From: Verrucomicrobiia bacterium
GTDB taxonomy: Bacteria; Verrucomicrobiota; Verrucomicrobiia; Opitutales; Cerasicoccaceae
Assembly (NCBI GenBank): GCA_030432235.1
Contig: JAUIHT010000002.1
Coordinates: 62,001 to 126,000 of the forward strand
Direction of reading: 5' to 3'
Length of the DNA: 64,000 bases
Made by a program: the position numbers and the translations under genes
Notes under the pieces: generated by a model
Databases searched by the model: none
Told to the model about the DNA's origin: nothing
The model's input: the letters and a program-made list of their open reading frames with translations, nothing else
Part shown: positions 16,031-25,484 of the stretch, one piece after another
How the letters are laid out: the number at the start of each line of letters is the position of its first letter
Position numbering within the stretch: the first letter of the stretch is position 1

Positions 16031-16066
16031 TAGTAAGTGCTATGGTGCCTGGTGCTTAGTGCTTGG
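16031..16066. repeat. short-word repeat GTGC(T)TAGTGCTTGG
   Basis: TAGTAAGTGCTATGGTGCCT and GGTGCTTAGTGCTTGG repeat the word (T)GGTGCYT/TAGTGCTT every ten or so bases in the 83-base gap between the two chromate-transporter genes. Unlike the other word repeats in this window, no matching inverted arm was seen. Confidence 0.5.
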
Positions 16067-16112
16067 TTAAAAAGATATGGGGTGAGGGCGATTGAATACC
16101 TGAAATACTGCG

Positions 16113-16787
16113 CTAGTCGGCGGGTTTGCGATCTGTGCCCTGGTCGCCGGCCTTGAACTCCAGGCTGGGTCGCGGGCGATAGAGCAGAATGGCCACCGGG
16201 CCAACCGTCAGCAGCACGATAAGCAGCGAGACGTGTGCGAAGCTGACCAAGTAGATGGTCACCACGACAATGCCGAGGTCGAGAATGTGCTCCATCTGCT
16301 TGTGGCCGATCTGCAAGGTCACCGCGCTGAGCAACCCGACGGAGGCCGCGCCGACACCCTTGAGCGCCGCGTTGATATAGGTGTTGTGCGGGTTCTTGCC
16401 GTAGACGAAGCCGAGGATGAATACCAGGGTCGCCCCCGGCAGCGTCATACCGAGAAAGCCCAAGGCGGCACCCATGGGACCACGCAGGCGATCGCCCACA
16501 ATGACCGCCATGTTGGTCGCGTTCAGCCCCGGCAGAGCCTGGGAAATCTCCAGAGCCGCCATGAATTGCTCATCGTCCAGCCACGACTTTTGCGAGACGA
16601 GGCTGTTGCGCAAGTAAGCCACCACCCCGCCGCCGAAGCTAGTCGCGCCGATGACGAGAAAGGTCCAGAAAATCTCCCAGTACGGCACACGTTTGGCCCG
16701 CAAAGCCGCGGTCTCGTGAGCCGAAACCTCTTCCACGGACGCACTGACGGCCCCATAGACGGTAAGGGTTTTTCTGGATTTGCTCAC
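16113..16787 (-). CDS. half-size chromate transporter (ChrA/CHR family), subunit 1
   Basis: 224 residues. After about 30 hydrophilic residues, EIFWTFLVIGATSFGGGVVA (about 38) gives the CHR 'GxxxFGGG' motif. LEISQALPGLNATNMAVIVG (about 80) is the equivalent of the 'QxxPGPN' loop, and RGPMGAALGFLGMTLPGAT (about 103) is the third conserved stretch. A hydrophobic second half and a hydrophilic tail (FKAGDQGTDRKPAD) follow. It should pair with the downstream half-size protein. The start lies three bases after the stop of the CYTH-like gene, so these minus-strand genes (16791-17663, 16113-16787, 15493-16029, 13361-15496) look like one operon. Confidence 0.87.
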   Translation of the reverse strand: MSKSRKTLTVYGAVSASVEEVSAHETAALRAKRVPYWEIFWTFLVIGATSFGGGVVAYLRNSLVSQKSWLDDEQFMAALEISQALPGLNATNMAVIVGDRLRGPMGAALGFLGMTLPGATLVFILGFVYGKNPHNTYINAALKGVGAASVGLLSAVTLQIGHKQMEHILDLGIVVVTIYLVSFAHVSLLIVLLTVGPVAILLYRPRPSLEFKAGDQGTDRKPAD

Positions 16788-16790
16788 CGC

Positions 16791-17663
16791 CTATTCGTGA
16801 TTCTTGAGGGAATTGCCACCCATGCCATAAACCATGTAGGTCTTGGTCGTTCCGAGTTGAAGCCACTCGGGCGCTTCCGTTTGCAGGGTGATGAAAAAGG
16901 TGTCCGCCAGTTTCCGGGCCTTTTGATGGATATCATCGAGGCGGTCGAATTTGGCCTGGAAGGAAAACTCACCTACGAGAGAAGTCTCCGTCGCGCGGTT
17001 ACGCCAGATAGCGATGCCTGCCTTGGCTTCCAGACCATGGCCGAAATCAAAATGGCCCGGCGAGACCTCGACCTCGTTGACCCGCACCTCGTTGACCAAG
17101 TCGATCTTGGTGTTGGGCCGCACATCGATTTCTCCCAGACAAGGGAAGATTTTGGCAATGTCGGATAACGCCTGATCCAGCATGATGTTGGGCGTGGTGA
17201 GGATGCAGTTGTGCGAAAAAAGGCTGCGCATGCCGCCCACTTTGTCACGCAAAGGCAGCAGCTCCTCCTTGAACTTGATGCGCTCCGCCCCCTCCAACAG
17301 TGCGCGGACATCCGTCTCGGCCGCCTTGTTCATATCCTCGCTCCGGAACTTGAAGGCCAGCTCGTGGTCGATTTCAGGCCAGCCATCCACATAGTAGGTA
17401 CGCTTGCGCAGAATAAAACGGCGATTGTAGAGGTCGAACTTGTGCGTATCGAAAAACAGGACCTCGCGCACCGCGCGCTTAAAAGGGTGTTTTTCCATTC
17501 GGACCTTCACCCCGAGCTTCTTGGCTACTTTCTCAATAATTTCCCAATAGTACTCGTAGCCTTCGGGGCGGACAAAGTGGTCCGGCTTGAGAAGAATCTT
17601 ATACTCGAGGTAGTGAATCTGGTCGAGCGGATGCCCGTCGGAATATTCTTTAAGATCGGCCAT
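16791..17663 (-). CDS. CYTH-like (triphosphate tunnel fold?) protein
   Basis: 290 residues, no signal peptide. The order of charged strands resembles the CYTH/TTM fold: HYLEYKILLKPDHF (about 17-30, compare the ExExK motif, whose first Glu is missing here), REVLFFDTHKFDLYNRRFIL followed by RKR (about 67-90), and DHELAFKFRSEDMNKA (about 99). Late strands follow (ETSLVGEFSFQAKFDRLDD, about 225). CYTH proteins usually hydrolyse or make triphosphates or polyphosphate with divalent metal. Because the leading acidic motif is incomplete, this is an inference from pattern only. It begins the operon with the chromate-transporter halves and the multihaem cytochrome. Confidence 0.55.
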   Translation of the reverse strand: MADLKEYSDGHPLDQIHYLEYKILLKPDHFVRPEGYEYYWEIIEKVAKKLGVKVRMEKHPFKRAVREVLFFDTHKFDLYNRRFILRKRTYYVDGWPEIDHELAFKFRSEDMNKAAETDVRALLEGAERIKFKEELLPLRDKVGGMRSLFSHNCILTTPNIMLDQALSDIAKIFPCLGEIDVRPNTKIDLVNEVRVNEVEVSPGHFDFGHGLEAKAGIAIWRNRATETSLVGEFSFQAKFDRLDDIHQKARKLADTFFITLQTEAPEWLQLGTTKTYMVYGMGGNSLKNHE

Positions 17664-17705
17664 AAATTATCCTATGGCTTCATCATTGGTAATCCGCTGC
17701 CGGTT

Positions 17706-18539
17706 TCAATCCCGGAAAGCGTCCTTCATACAATTACAAAAGTGGGAACTACCCGCCCAATAACGAAGCGCCGGCATACGCGCCCCGAAAGTCTTCAGCG
17801 GAAACGGGGACGGTCCATCGAAGTGAAACTCCCCTCCCCCTGCCGCCATGAGGGCGTATCCCGCAGCCATGTCCCACACCTTGACCTTGAAATCAAGGCA
17901 GCCGTCCACCTTTCCGATGGCGGCGTAGGCGAGGTTGAGCGTGGCACTGCCGAACGCACGGCATCGGTACGTCTCCATCCAGGAGCGCAGCCGGATAAGG
18001 TCCTCGGGCGCCAGGGGAAAGGACAGCGCGGCTATGCTGCGTTTGGGATCCAGTGGAGCGGTCTCGCACCCGGCGCGCTGCCCGTCGTCACTGAGGCCAA
18101 AGCCGGGGCCACCCTCGATAAGGCAGTCGCGGGCAAAGTCGTAAACCAAGCCGTAGACGGGCTGCCCCTGGCGCAGAATGGCGAGGGAGATAGCGCATAA
18201 AGGCAAACCGAGGAAGTAGTTGTTCGTCCCGTCGATGGGATCGAGGACCCAGGCGAACTCCGCCTCGAGAGCCTGCTCTTCGTCGGGGGGATTACCCTCC
18301 TCGCTGCAAAAGTCGTCCTTGGGAAAACTGGCGCGCAGCTCGTGGAAAATCTTTTCCGAGATAGCAAAGTCGGCGAAGGTCACGCGGGTGTCATCCTCCT
18401 TCCATTCGCTGGAAACGTCCCCAAACTGCGACCGGAAGAGCCCGAGCTGGTTGCGCAGAGCCACACGCCCGGCGTTGATGCGGTGCCGCAGGGCCACCTC
18501 AACGCGGCTGCCCTTGGCCAGTTGTCCGTTAGATCCCAT
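17706..18539 (-). CDS. inositol monophosphatase-family phosphatase
   Basis: 277 residues, the family's usual length. The metal-site motifs are in order: FCSEEGNPPDEEQ (about 78, the Glu-Glu pair), AWVLDPIDGTNNYFLGLPLC (about 95, the D-P-(I/L)-D-G-T motif) and VKVWDMAAGYALMAAGGGEF (about 220, the W-D motif). Members dephosphorylate inositol phosphate, histidinol phosphate, fructose-1,6-bisphosphate or 3'-phosphoadenosine 5'-phosphate; which one applies here cannot be read. It lies 42 bases upstream of the CYTH-like gene on the same strand and may share its transcript. Confidence 0.88.
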   Translation of the reverse strand: MGSNGQLAKGSRVEVALRHRINAGRVALRNQLGLFRSQFGDVSSEWKEDDTRVTFADFAISEKIFHELRASFPKDDFCSEEGNPPDEEQALEAEFAWVLDPIDGTNNYFLGLPLCAISLAILRQGQPVYGLVYDFARDCLIEGGPGFGLSDDGQRAGCETAPLDPKRSIAALSFPLAPEDLIRLRSWMETYRCRAFGSATLNLAYAAIGKVDGCLDFKVKVWDMAAGYALMAAGGGEFHFDGPSPFPLKTFGARMPALRYWAGSSHFCNCMKDAFRD

Positions 18540-18583
18540 TCACCCTACTGTGAGCACGCACCGGGCCGGGATCAAGTACAGGC

Positions 18584-18616
18584 AAAGAAAAAGCCCCCTC
18601 GGAAATCCAAGGGGGC
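18584..18616 (-). terminator. intrinsic terminator after pilC
   Basis: On the minus strand GCCCCCT (18616-18610) pairs with AGGGGGC (18599-18593). It is followed at once by TTTTTCTTT (18592-18584). This is a classic GC-rich hairpin with a U run, placed after the pilC-like gene and before the phosphatase gene, so it should end the type IV pilus operon. Confidence 0.85.
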
Positions 18617-18648
18617 AGCGAACATTCAGATGCGCAAGCATCTCGGGT

Positions 18649-18668
18649 GCCCTTCGACAGGCTCAGGT
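18649..18668. repeat. dispersed repeat core, copy 3
   Basis: GCCCTTCGACAGGCTCAGG matches the core of the repeats at 426-490 and 8671-8735. Only the core is present; the flanking GTCACGCACC part is missing. Confidence 0.6.
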
Positions 18669-18691
18669 TTATCACAGGGCCACCGCCCTGC

Positions 18692-19942
18692 TCAACCTCC
18701 GGAGAGCTGCTGGATGATGCCGATAATCGGCAGGAACAGCGCGATGACGATGACACCGACGATAACGGCCAGTACCACAATCATGATCGGCTCGATGATG
18801 GAGGTCAGACTGGAGACCGCGTTGTCGACGTCTTCGTCGTAGTTGTCGGCGATGCGGTTAAGCATCTCTGCCAATTCACCGGTTTCCTCACCAACGTCGA
18901 TCATGGACGTGACCATGGTCGGGAAGACGCGCTGCTGCTCAAGCGGGGTGGCCAGAGGCTCACCGTCGCGGACACGGTCGTGGACCTTGTCCAGGGCCTG
19001 CTCGATAACGGAGTTACCGATAATTTCCTTGGTGATTTGGAGGGACTGCAGAATGGGCACGCCGGAAGAAAGGAGAGTGCCGAAAGTACGTGCGAAACGG
19101 GCAATAGCAGCCTTACCGAGAAGGTCACCCAGCTTGGGGGTGTGGAGGCCGAGCCAGTCCCAGGCACGCCGACCACCAGCAGTGTTCAAGGCAACCTTAA
19201 ACCCGATGAAGATAGCGATGACGATGCCAACGGTGATGATAATGTTATTCTGGATAAATTCGGAGAAGCCAATGACCCAGCGGGTCAAGGCCGGAAGCTG
19301 GGCACCACCGAGCATATCCTGGAAAATCTGCTGGAATCGCGGCACCACACCGATCATCAGGCCGACCACGATGGCCACCGCCACGGTGATAACCACAATC
19401 GGGTAAATCATGGCGGACTTGACCTTCTTCTTGGTCTTCAACGCCTTTTCCTGGAAGCGGGCCAAACGGGACAGAACCACATCGAGCACACCACCGGCCT
19501 CACCGGCACGCACCATGTTGACAAAGAGGCGGTCGAAGACCTTCGGGTGCTGGGCCAGGCCATCTGAAAAGTTGTTACCCGAACGTACGTTGTCGGCAAT
19601 CTGGCTGAGCACGTTCTTGAAAGCGGGCTTTTTCTCCTGTCGGATCATGACCTCAAGGCTGCGCAGCAGAGGCAGGCCGGCTTGCAACAGCGTGGCCAGC
19701 TGACGCGTGAAAACGGTCAATTCTTCCTGATTTACCACCTTGCCGAAAGAGAAACCGCCGCCCTTGCCTTTGGAGGGAGCCTTGCCGCCCGCTTTCTTAC
19801 CGCCGCCGTCGGCTATCAATTTATTGACCATCAGGCCCATGCTCGTGAGCTTGGCGTTGGCCTCCGCCTCGTTGGCGGCGTCTATTTTACCGGATTTTTC
19901 CTTACCGTTAGCGTCAATTGCGGAGTATCGAAACTTAGCCAT
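18692..19942 (-). CDS. pilC: type IV pilus inner-membrane platform protein PilC (GspF family)
   Basis: 416 residues. An N-terminal '[20 protein letters not shown]' stretch is typical of PilC/GspF. An insert rich in Gly/Lys (about 48-62) precedes two T2SSF domains (about 75-200 and 280-400). Each starts with a '[20 protein letters not shown]' or '[20 protein letters not shown]' helix, and membrane spans follow at about 175-200, 225-250 and 385-410. PilC joins the cytoplasmic ATPases to the pseudopilus and is needed for pilus growth and retraction. It is the last gene of the locus gspE-pilT-pilB-pilC and is followed by the terminator at 18584-18616. Confidence 0.93.
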   Translation of the reverse strand: MAKFRYSAIDANGKEKSGKIDAANEAEANAKLTSMGLMVNKLIADGGGKKAGGKAPSKGKGGGFSFGKVVNQEELTVFTRQLATLLQAGLPLLRSLEVMIRQEKKPAFKNVLSQIADNVRSGNNFSDGLAQHPKVFDRLFVNMVRAGEAGGVLDVVLSRLARFQEKALKTKKKVKSAMIYPIVVITVAVAIVVGLMIGVVPRFQQIFQDMLGGAQLPALTRWVIGFSEFIQNNIIITVGIVIAIFIGFKVALNTAGGRRAWDWLGLHTPKLGDLLGKAAIARFARTFGTLLSSGVPILQSLQITKEIIGNSVIEQALDKVHDRVRDGEPLATPLEQQRVFPTMVTSMIDVGEETGELAEMLNRIADNYDEDVDNAVSSLTSIIEPIMIVVLAVIVGVIVIALFLPIIGIIQQLSGG

Positions 19943-20063
19943 GATGGAGCAACAATGGGTTCAGGGTCAGTTTAAAGAGGATTGAATTAGGAAAGTAAGA
20001 ACAGAAGCAGCCTAACAGACAACAAGGAATTTCGTCGTCAGCAAGCAGCTCCAAAACGCGTTA

Positions 20064-21758
20064 TCAGGTGTATTTTAACACTTCCTCGATGGTGGTTGCG
20101 CCGTCAAAAATCGAACGCAGGCCGTCATCCCGGAGTGTGCGCATGCCCTGTTCGAGGGCTTTTTGCTTGAGCACGAGGGTCGGGGCCTTGTTGGTGATGA
20201 GCTCGCGGATGGAGTCGCTGATCATCATCATTTCAAAAAGCCCCTGCCGTCCACGGTATCCGGTTTGGCTGCATTCGGCGCAGCCTTTGCCGTAGTAGAA
20301 CGACTTGTCGGCGATTTCGATGGGATCGGCTCCGAGCATTTCGATGACCTCCGTGTCGGGCTCATAGGCGGTCTTGCAGGTCGGGCAAATGCGGCGCACG
20401 AGGCGCTGGCCGAGCACCCCTTCGACGGAGGCGGAGATAAGGAAAGGCTCCAGACCCATATCGATGAGACGGGTAATCGCACCGGGGGCGTCATTGGTGT
20501 GGAGAGTGCTGAGCACGACGTGACCGGTCAGCGAGGCCTGCACAGCAATCTGCGCCGTTTCGATATCGCGAATCTCACCGACCATGATCTTGTCGGGGTC
20601 CTGACGGAGGAAAGAGCGCAGGGCGGCGGCGAAGGTCAGACCAACTTGGTGGTTGATGGCCACCTGCATAATGCCGTCGATTTCGTATTCCACCGGGTCC
20701 TCGGCGGTCAGAATCTTAATCTCGGTCTTGTTGACCTCGCGCAGGGCCGAATAAAGCGTGGTGGTCTTGCCGGAGCCGGTCGGCCCGGTGACGATGAAAA
20801 TACCGTTGGGGCGGGCCACCAGGTCGCGAATGTTCTGCAGGACGTCGTCCGGCATGGAAAGCTGTTCGAGGTCGAGGTTGACCACGGACTTGTCCAGAAC
20901 GCGCAAAACCACGGATTCACCGAACTGGGTAGGCAGAGTCGATACACGCAGGTCCACGGGACGTCCGGCAATGGTCATCTTGATACGACCGTCCTGAGGG
21001 ATGCGGCGCTCGGCGATGTTCAGGTTAGACAGCACCTTGACGCGGGAAATAACCGGTGTGGCGAGGTTCTTGGGCGGCGGCGCCATTTCGTAGAGCGCAC
21101 CGTCAATGCGGTAACGCATGCGGAACTGGTCCTCGAAAGGCTCAAAGTGAATGTCGGAGGCCTTGTCCCGGATGGCCTGCTGGAGCACCAGATTGACGAA
21201 ACGAATAATGGGCGTCTCGTTGGCAAGGTTGGTCAACTCCGCCTCGGACATATCCTCGCCGGTTTCGGCCACCGGCTCACTGCCCCGGATTTCGTCGAGC
21301 AGGTCGTCGATGGAGGAGTCCTCGTCGCCGTAATTGGTGGTCAGAAGGCTGTCGAGGTAATCCGGGTCGGTCACGACGAGATTGATGTCCTTGCTCAGCG
21401 AGAAGGTCAGGTCGTCGATGATGTTGTTGTTAAAGGGGTCCTTAGCGAGCAGGTCAACGGAATGGTCGTCGACGCGCACGGGCACGACGGCATACATGCG
21501 GGCCACGGCGGGCTTGATGGCGCGCACAATGTGGTCCTCGATTCCCTGAGGCGGGACGGGCATGTACTCGTACTGCAGGTAGTCGGCGACCAACTGCAGG
21601 AGTTGGCCGCGCTCAATCAGCCCGGAGTCGATGGACTCATCGGCCAGCGACTTACCGGTATTGATATGCGCCGTGTTAATATCCTCGAGCTGGGCGTGGT
21701 CCAGCTCGCCGCTCTGCTCGAGAATTTCGTAAATGGTGTCGTTATGGTCTTCAAACAT
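20064..21758 (-). CDS. pilB: type IV pilus/type II secretion ATPase (PilB/GspE family), second copy
   Basis: 564 residues. The N-terminal MshEN/GspE-N domain (about 1-150) is followed by an acidic linker and the ATPase core. Walker [11 protein letters not shown] is at about 320, the Asp box [14 protein letters not shown] at about 345 and the Walker B region [20 protein letters not shown] at about 390. The zinc-binding C-x2-C...C-x2-C ([11 protein letters not shown] and [12 protein letters not shown]) is at about 455-495. It should power pilus assembly by driving PilC. It is a paralogue of the protein at 22895-24628 and lies between pilT and pilC, the usual place of pilB. Confidence 0.93.
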   Translation of the reverse strand: MFEDHNDTIYEILEQSGELDHAQLEDINTAHINTGKSLADESIDSGLIERGQLLQLVADYLQYEYMPVPPQGIEDHIVRAIKPAVARMYAVVPVRVDDHSVDLLAKDPFNNNIIDDLTFSLSKDINLVVTDPDYLDSLLTTNYGDEDSSIDDLLDEIRGSEPVAETGEDMSEAELTNLANETPIIRFVNLVLQQAIRDKASDIHFEPFEDQFRMRYRIDGALYEMAPPPKNLATPVISRVKVLSNLNIAERRIPQDGRIKMTIAGRPVDLRVSTLPTQFGESVVLRVLDKSVVNLDLEQLSMPDDVLQNIRDLVARPNGIFIVTGPTGSGKTTTLYSALREVNKTEIKILTAEDPVEYEIDGIMQVAINHQVGLTFAAALRSFLRQDPDKIMVGEIRDIETAQIAVQASLTGHVVLSTLHTNDAPGAITRLIDMGLEPFLISASVEGVLGQRLVRRICPTCKTAYEPDTEVIEMLGADPIEIADKSFYYGKGCAECSQTGYRGRQGLFEMMMISDSIRELITNKAPTLVLKQKALEQGMRTLRDDGLRSIFDGATTIEEVLKYT

Positions 21759-21781
21759 GCTGACGAGACGGGGAAGGTGGG

Positions 21782-22855
21782 TTAGCCATGACTGCTCAGG
21801 GCCTGCACTTTGTTACGCATTTCTTCGGGAATTTGCGACTTTTCGATGCAGGTCTCAGCCGTAATCAAGCCGCGGTTGAAAAGGTTCAGGAGGTGGGCAT
21901 CGAGGGAAATCATGCCGAGATTGGCGCCGGTCTGGATATCGGAGTTGAGGCGGTAGGTCTTGTTCTCGCGGATAAGCGCCGAGATGGAATCCGTCGTGAC
22001 CATGATCTCGTAAGAGGCGATGCGGCCGCCTCCGACTTTCTTGCACAACACCTGCGAGATGACCGCCACGATGGAAGAAGCCAACTGGGTGCGAATCTGG
22101 TCCTTGGTATCGGCGGGAAAGGCGTCCACGATACGGTCGACGGTACGGGCGGCCCCGGTGGTGTGGAGCGTCCCAAAGACGAGGTGGCCGGTTTCAGCAG
22201 CGGAGACGGCGGCCTCAATGGTTTCCAGGTCACGCATTTCACCGACGAGAATAATGTCGGGGTCCTGGCGCAACGCACCGCGAATGGCGGAAGCAAAAGT
22301 GGGAACATCCACGCCAACTTCCCGCTGGGTGACAAGGCAACGCTTGTGCTCGTGGTAATACTCGATCGGATCCTCGATGGTGATGATGTGACCATCGGTG
22401 TTTTCGTTGATCCAATTGATCATCGAGGCCAGCGTGGTCGACTTACCCGAGCCGGTCGGCCCGGTAACGAGGATGAGCCCGCGGGGGCGTGTCAGCAGGT
22501 CGCGCACTTTGTCCGGCAGACCGATTTCGCGCAGGCCGAACATCTTGTTGGGAATCTGGCGCAGCACCATGCCGTAGTTGCCCTTGGCCTTGAGCACGGA
22601 GACACGGAAGCGCGCCAGGTCCATGAAAGCGAAGCCGAAGTCCGCCCCACCCCCGGTCTTGATCTTTTGCTGATGAGCGTCGGAGGTGATGGCCTTCATC
22701 AGGTTCTCAGTATCCTCCGGGGTAAGATCCGGCCCGTCCACCGGCACCATGGAGCCGCCCGTGCGCAATGTGGGAGGCTGACCGACCTGCAAGTGCAAAT
22801 CACTGGCACCCTCATCGACCATGAGGTTGAGCAAATCGTTCATTTCGTAGCTCAT
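21782..22855 (-). CDS. pilT: type IV pilus retraction ATPase PilT
   Basis: 357 residues, the standard PilT length. N-terminal [20 protein letters not shown] is the PAS-like domain start. Walker [21 protein letters not shown] is at about 130, the Asp box [20 protein letters not shown] at about 158 and the Walker B region [19 protein letters not shown] at about 195. The diagnostic late loop appears here as [20 protein letters not shown] (compare the AIRNLI motif region). PilT disassembles the pilus and drives twitching motility. It sits 39 bases after the first PilB-like gene and 23 bases before the second. Confidence 0.95.
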   Translation of the reverse strand: MSYEMNDLLNLMVDEGASDLHLQVGQPPTLRTGGSMVPVDGPDLTPEDTENLMKAITSDAHQQKIKTGGGADFGFAFMDLARFRVSVLKAKGNYGMVLRQIPNKMFGLREIGLPDKVRDLLTRPRGLILVTGPTGSGKSTTLASMINWINENTDGHIITIEDPIEYYHEHKRCLVTQREVGVDVPTFASAIRGALRQDPDIILVGEMRDLETIEAAVSAAETGHLVFGTLHTTGAARTVDRIVDAFPADTKDQIRTQLASSIVAVISQVLCKKVGGGRIASYEIMVTTDSISALIRENKTYRLNSDIQTGANLGMISLDAHLLNLFNRGLITAETCIEKSQIPEEMRNKVQALSSHG

Positions 22856-22894
22856 CGGTGCGTTATGGTTGAAGGTGGACGGTCAGGTAAACCT

Positions 22895-24628
22895 TTAGGC
22901 GATGGAATCGGAAACGGTGACGTGGAGGACCTCCTCGACGGTTGTCATGCCGGCAAAGACCTTGCGCCAGCCGTCTTCACGCATGTTGCGCATGCCGCCC
23001 TCGCGGGCTTTGGTACGCAACTCGACCAGGGTGCGGCCCTCGTAGATCATCTGCTGGATCTCCTCGGTGATAACGAACATCTCGAAGATGCCCAAGCGGC
23101 CCTTGAAGCCGGTGCCGTTGCACTTGGGGCAACCTTCACCAGTATAGAAGGTGGCGTCGGTCATCTTGCCCTGGGCCGCCGCACCCATGGAGTTGACCTC
23201 CTGCGGCGAAGGCACGTAGGGCTTTTTGCAGTTCGAGCAAATGCGACGTACGAGGCGCTGAGCCAGCGCACCGCGAAGAGAGGCAGAAACCAGGAACGGC
23301 TTCACCCCGATATCGACCAGACGGGTCACCGCGCTAGGGGCATCGTTGGTGTGCAGGGTACTGAACACCATGTGACCGGTCAGCGAGGCATTGACGGCGA
23401 TTTCGGCGGTCTCCAAGTCTCGAATCTCACCGACCATGATGATATTCGGGGCCTGGCGCAGCATGGAGCGCAGGGCCGCGGCGAAGGTCATGCCGACGTC
23501 CTTGCGGACCTGCACCTGGTTGATGCCGGTCATCTGATACTCCACCGGGTCCTCAACCGTGATGATCTTGCGGTCCGGGTGGTTGATGTAATTGAGCGCC
23601 GAGTAAAGCGTGGTGGACTTACCCGAACCGGTCGGCCCGGTGACCAGGAAGATGCCGTCCGGCTGCGAGACGAGCCGCTCGAAGGTGGCCTGGTCGTCGC
23701 TGAAAAAGCCCAGTTGCGGAAGACCGAGGTTGAGGCCCTCCTTGTCCAGAATACGCATGACGATCGACTCACCGAAAACGGTGGGCAGACAGGAGACACG
23801 CAAGTCGATATCCTTGGTGCTGGCCTTCATCTGGATACGACCGTCCTGCGGGATGCGCTTTTCGGCGATGGAGATGTTGGCCATCAGCTTGAGGCGCGAA
23901 ATGATGGACGGCTGCAGGCGCTTGGGCGGATTTTCCACCTCCATCAGCACACCGTCGATGCGGTAGCGGACGCGGAAGCGCTTTTCCAAAGGCTCCAGAT
24001 GAATGTCCGAGGCGCGGCGCTTGATGGCCTCGGTAATCAGCATGTGCACATAGCGGATGATGGGGGCTTCTTCCTGCTTGGTGCCCTCCTCATTGCCCGT
24101 GGGCAGCTCTATTTGCAGGTCAGCGTCTTCGGCCAGCTCGCCGTAGATGCCCTCCATGCCCTCGGCCTGAGGGCCTTCGTAATACTGATTGATGGCAGTC
24201 TCGATCTCTTCCCGCGTGGCCAGACGGGTGTTAATCGTGATCTTGAGGACGTGGCTGAGGCTGTCGATGGCATCCACATCGAGCGGGTCAGCCGTGGCCA
24301 GCTCTAGCTGGTGGCCGTCGATCTCGATGGGAAAGACATGGTAGCGCTGCGCTAAATCGCGCGGCAGCTTTTCAAGAGCCTCGTGGGAGACGCGGATATC
24401 ATCCAGGTCCACCACCTCCATGTTAAACTCATCGGCAAGGGCCTCAACGATGTCCGGTTTGGTGACGAGAGACTTGCCCACCAACAGCTCGATGATGGCA
24501 GCGTCCTCGCCGCTTTCCGGCGTTTCGTCGGAGGCCTCGACCTGCAGGCGAGCCTGATTGACATCAGACTCGGAGACCAGACCGCGGTCCTGGATGAGTT
24601 GGATTACAAAGTCGTCGGCGGAAGTCAC
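22895..24628 (-). CDS. type IV pilus/type II secretion ATPase (PilB/GspE family), first copy
   Basis: 577 residues from a GTG start at 24628; no better ATG precedes the N-terminal domain. The two-part N-terminal MshEN domain (about 1-150) has the '[20 protein letters not shown]' and '[13 protein letters not shown]' repeats. Walker [21 protein letters not shown] is at about 331, the Asp box [20 protein letters not shown] at about 355, and zinc Cys pairs [13 protein letters not shown] and [12 protein letters not shown] at about 460-505. It is an intact extension-type ATPase, paralogous to 20064-21758. One copy may drive the pilus and the other a type II-like secretion system; the secretin at 63.6 kb fits either. 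Confidence 0.92.
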   Translation of the reverse strand: MTSADDFVIQLIQDRGLVSESDVNQARLQVEASDETPESGEDAAIIELLVGKSLVTKPDIVEALADEFNMEVVDLDDIRVSHEALEKLPRDLAQRYHVFPIEIDGHQLELATADPLDVDAIDSLSHVLKITINTRLATREEIETAINQYYEGPQAEGMEGIYGELAEDADLQIELPTGNEEGTKQEEAPIIRYVHMLITEAIKRRASDIHLEPLEKRFRVRYRIDGVLMEVENPPKRLQPSIISRLKLMANISIAEKRIPQDGRIQMKASTKDIDLRVSCLPTVFGESIVMRILDKEGLNLGLPQLGFFSDDQATFERLVSQPDGIFLVTGPTGSGKSTTLYSALNYINHPDRKIITVEDPVEYQMTGINQVQVRKDVGMTFAAALRSMLRQAPNIIMVGEIRDLETAEIAVNASLTGHMVFSTLHTNDAPSAVTRLVDIGVKPFLVSASLRGALAQRLVRRICSNCKKPYVPSPQEVNSMGAAAQGKMTDATFYTGEGCPKCNGTGFKGRLGIFEMFVITEEIQQMIYEGRTLVELRTKAREGGMRNMREDGWRKVFAGMTTVEEVLHVTVSDSIA

Positions 24629-24869
24629 AAGCGGCTATTATATCAGTTCAGGTGGGGTTATGCTACCCTGACGGGCCGGAAAGAGCCCGTAAAAAAGGTC
24701 AGGGTCGACGTTTGCTGTGCCAAAACGGCCATGAAAGGAAAAGAAATGGCTCATTTCCGGCTCGCGTCAATGGCGGAAAATACGAAATGGCCCATACTTG
24801 TGAATCCGCACTGGATGCTTGACCACTCTCCCGCTTAGGGCGAATCTCCCACCTTACCCGCCGATTGCC

Positions 24870-25466
24870 ATGAGTGACGCCAGCTCTGAGTCCAATACGG
24901 ATACCAATCCAAGCTCCTGGGTGGACGCCTATGGCGACGCGCTGTACCGCTTCGCGCTCTTTCGTGTCAATAATGCCGCCCTGGCCGAGGATCTGGTGCA
25001 GGACACCTTCCTGGCCGCCATGAAGGCAAAGGATCGTTTTTCCGGCCGGGCCTCGGTCAAAACCTGGCTCACCGGTATCCTCAAGAACAAGATCATCGAT
25101 CATTACCGTAAGAAAGACCGCATGCGCTCCATGAGCGAGATTGCGAACTTCTACGAACGCGAGGAAGCCGATCTCTTCAGCGAGGACGGGCACTGGAATT
25201 ACGATAACCCGAGCATTCCGCAGGAATGGAGCCCCGCTCAGGTGGACAAGCTGGACCGCTCCGAGTTCATGGAGCACTTTTATCGCTGCGCGGACAAGCT
25301 GCCAGAGAAAATCCGCCAAGTCTTCATCATGCGCGAGGTAGACGGCTTCTCCAGCCCGGAAATCTGCGAGCAGCTCGATATCACTCCGCAAAACCTGTGG
25401 ACCATCCTCCATCGCGCCCGCATGGCCCTCCGCGGTTGCCTGGAGCAGAACTACCTGAATAACTAG
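24870..25466 (+). CDS. ECF RNA polymerase sigma factor
   Basis: 198 residues from the ATG at 24870. An upstream in-frame ATG at 24819 adds 17 residues without sigma similarity. Region 2: WVDAYGDALYRFALFRVNN then ALAEDLVQDTFLAAMKAKDR and ASVKTWLTGILKNKIIDHYR (about 12-85). Region 4: LPEKIRQVFIMREVDGFSSP followed by EICEQLDITPQNLWTILHRA (about 135-180). The long acidic linker EREEADLFSEDGHWNYDNPS is as in the TIGR02943-like sigma group. That group usually has a small zinc-finger anti-sigma gene next to it; none is here. The next gene, 18 bases downstream on the same strand, encodes a secreted repeat protein. The 241-base gap before the gene (24629-24869) holds no recognised feature beyond a weak hairpin near 24664-24706. 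Confidence 0.88.
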   Translation: MSDASSESNTDTNPSSWVDAYGDALYRFALFRVNNAALAEDLVQDTFLAAMKAKDRFSGRASVKTWLTGILKNKIIDHYRKKDRMRSMSEIANFYEREEADLFSEDGHWNYDNPSIPQEWSPAQVDKLDRSEFMEHFYRCADKLPEKIRQVFIMREVDGFSSPEICEQLDITPQNLWTILHRARMALRGCLEQNYLNN

Positions 25467-25484
25467 CCCGCCGGTTGATTTCCA

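Noticed and set aside
21788-24307. 839-residue plus-strand open frame
   Set aside because: It lies antisense to pilT and the first PilB-like gene, which both carry clear family motifs; its translation is a mirror of the high-G+C codon use and has no recognised domain.
24664-24706. riboswitch or terminator in the sigma-factor leader
   Set aside because: A weak hairpin (ACCCTGAC and its complement) exists, but no match to a known riboswitch was recognised and no U run follows it usefully.
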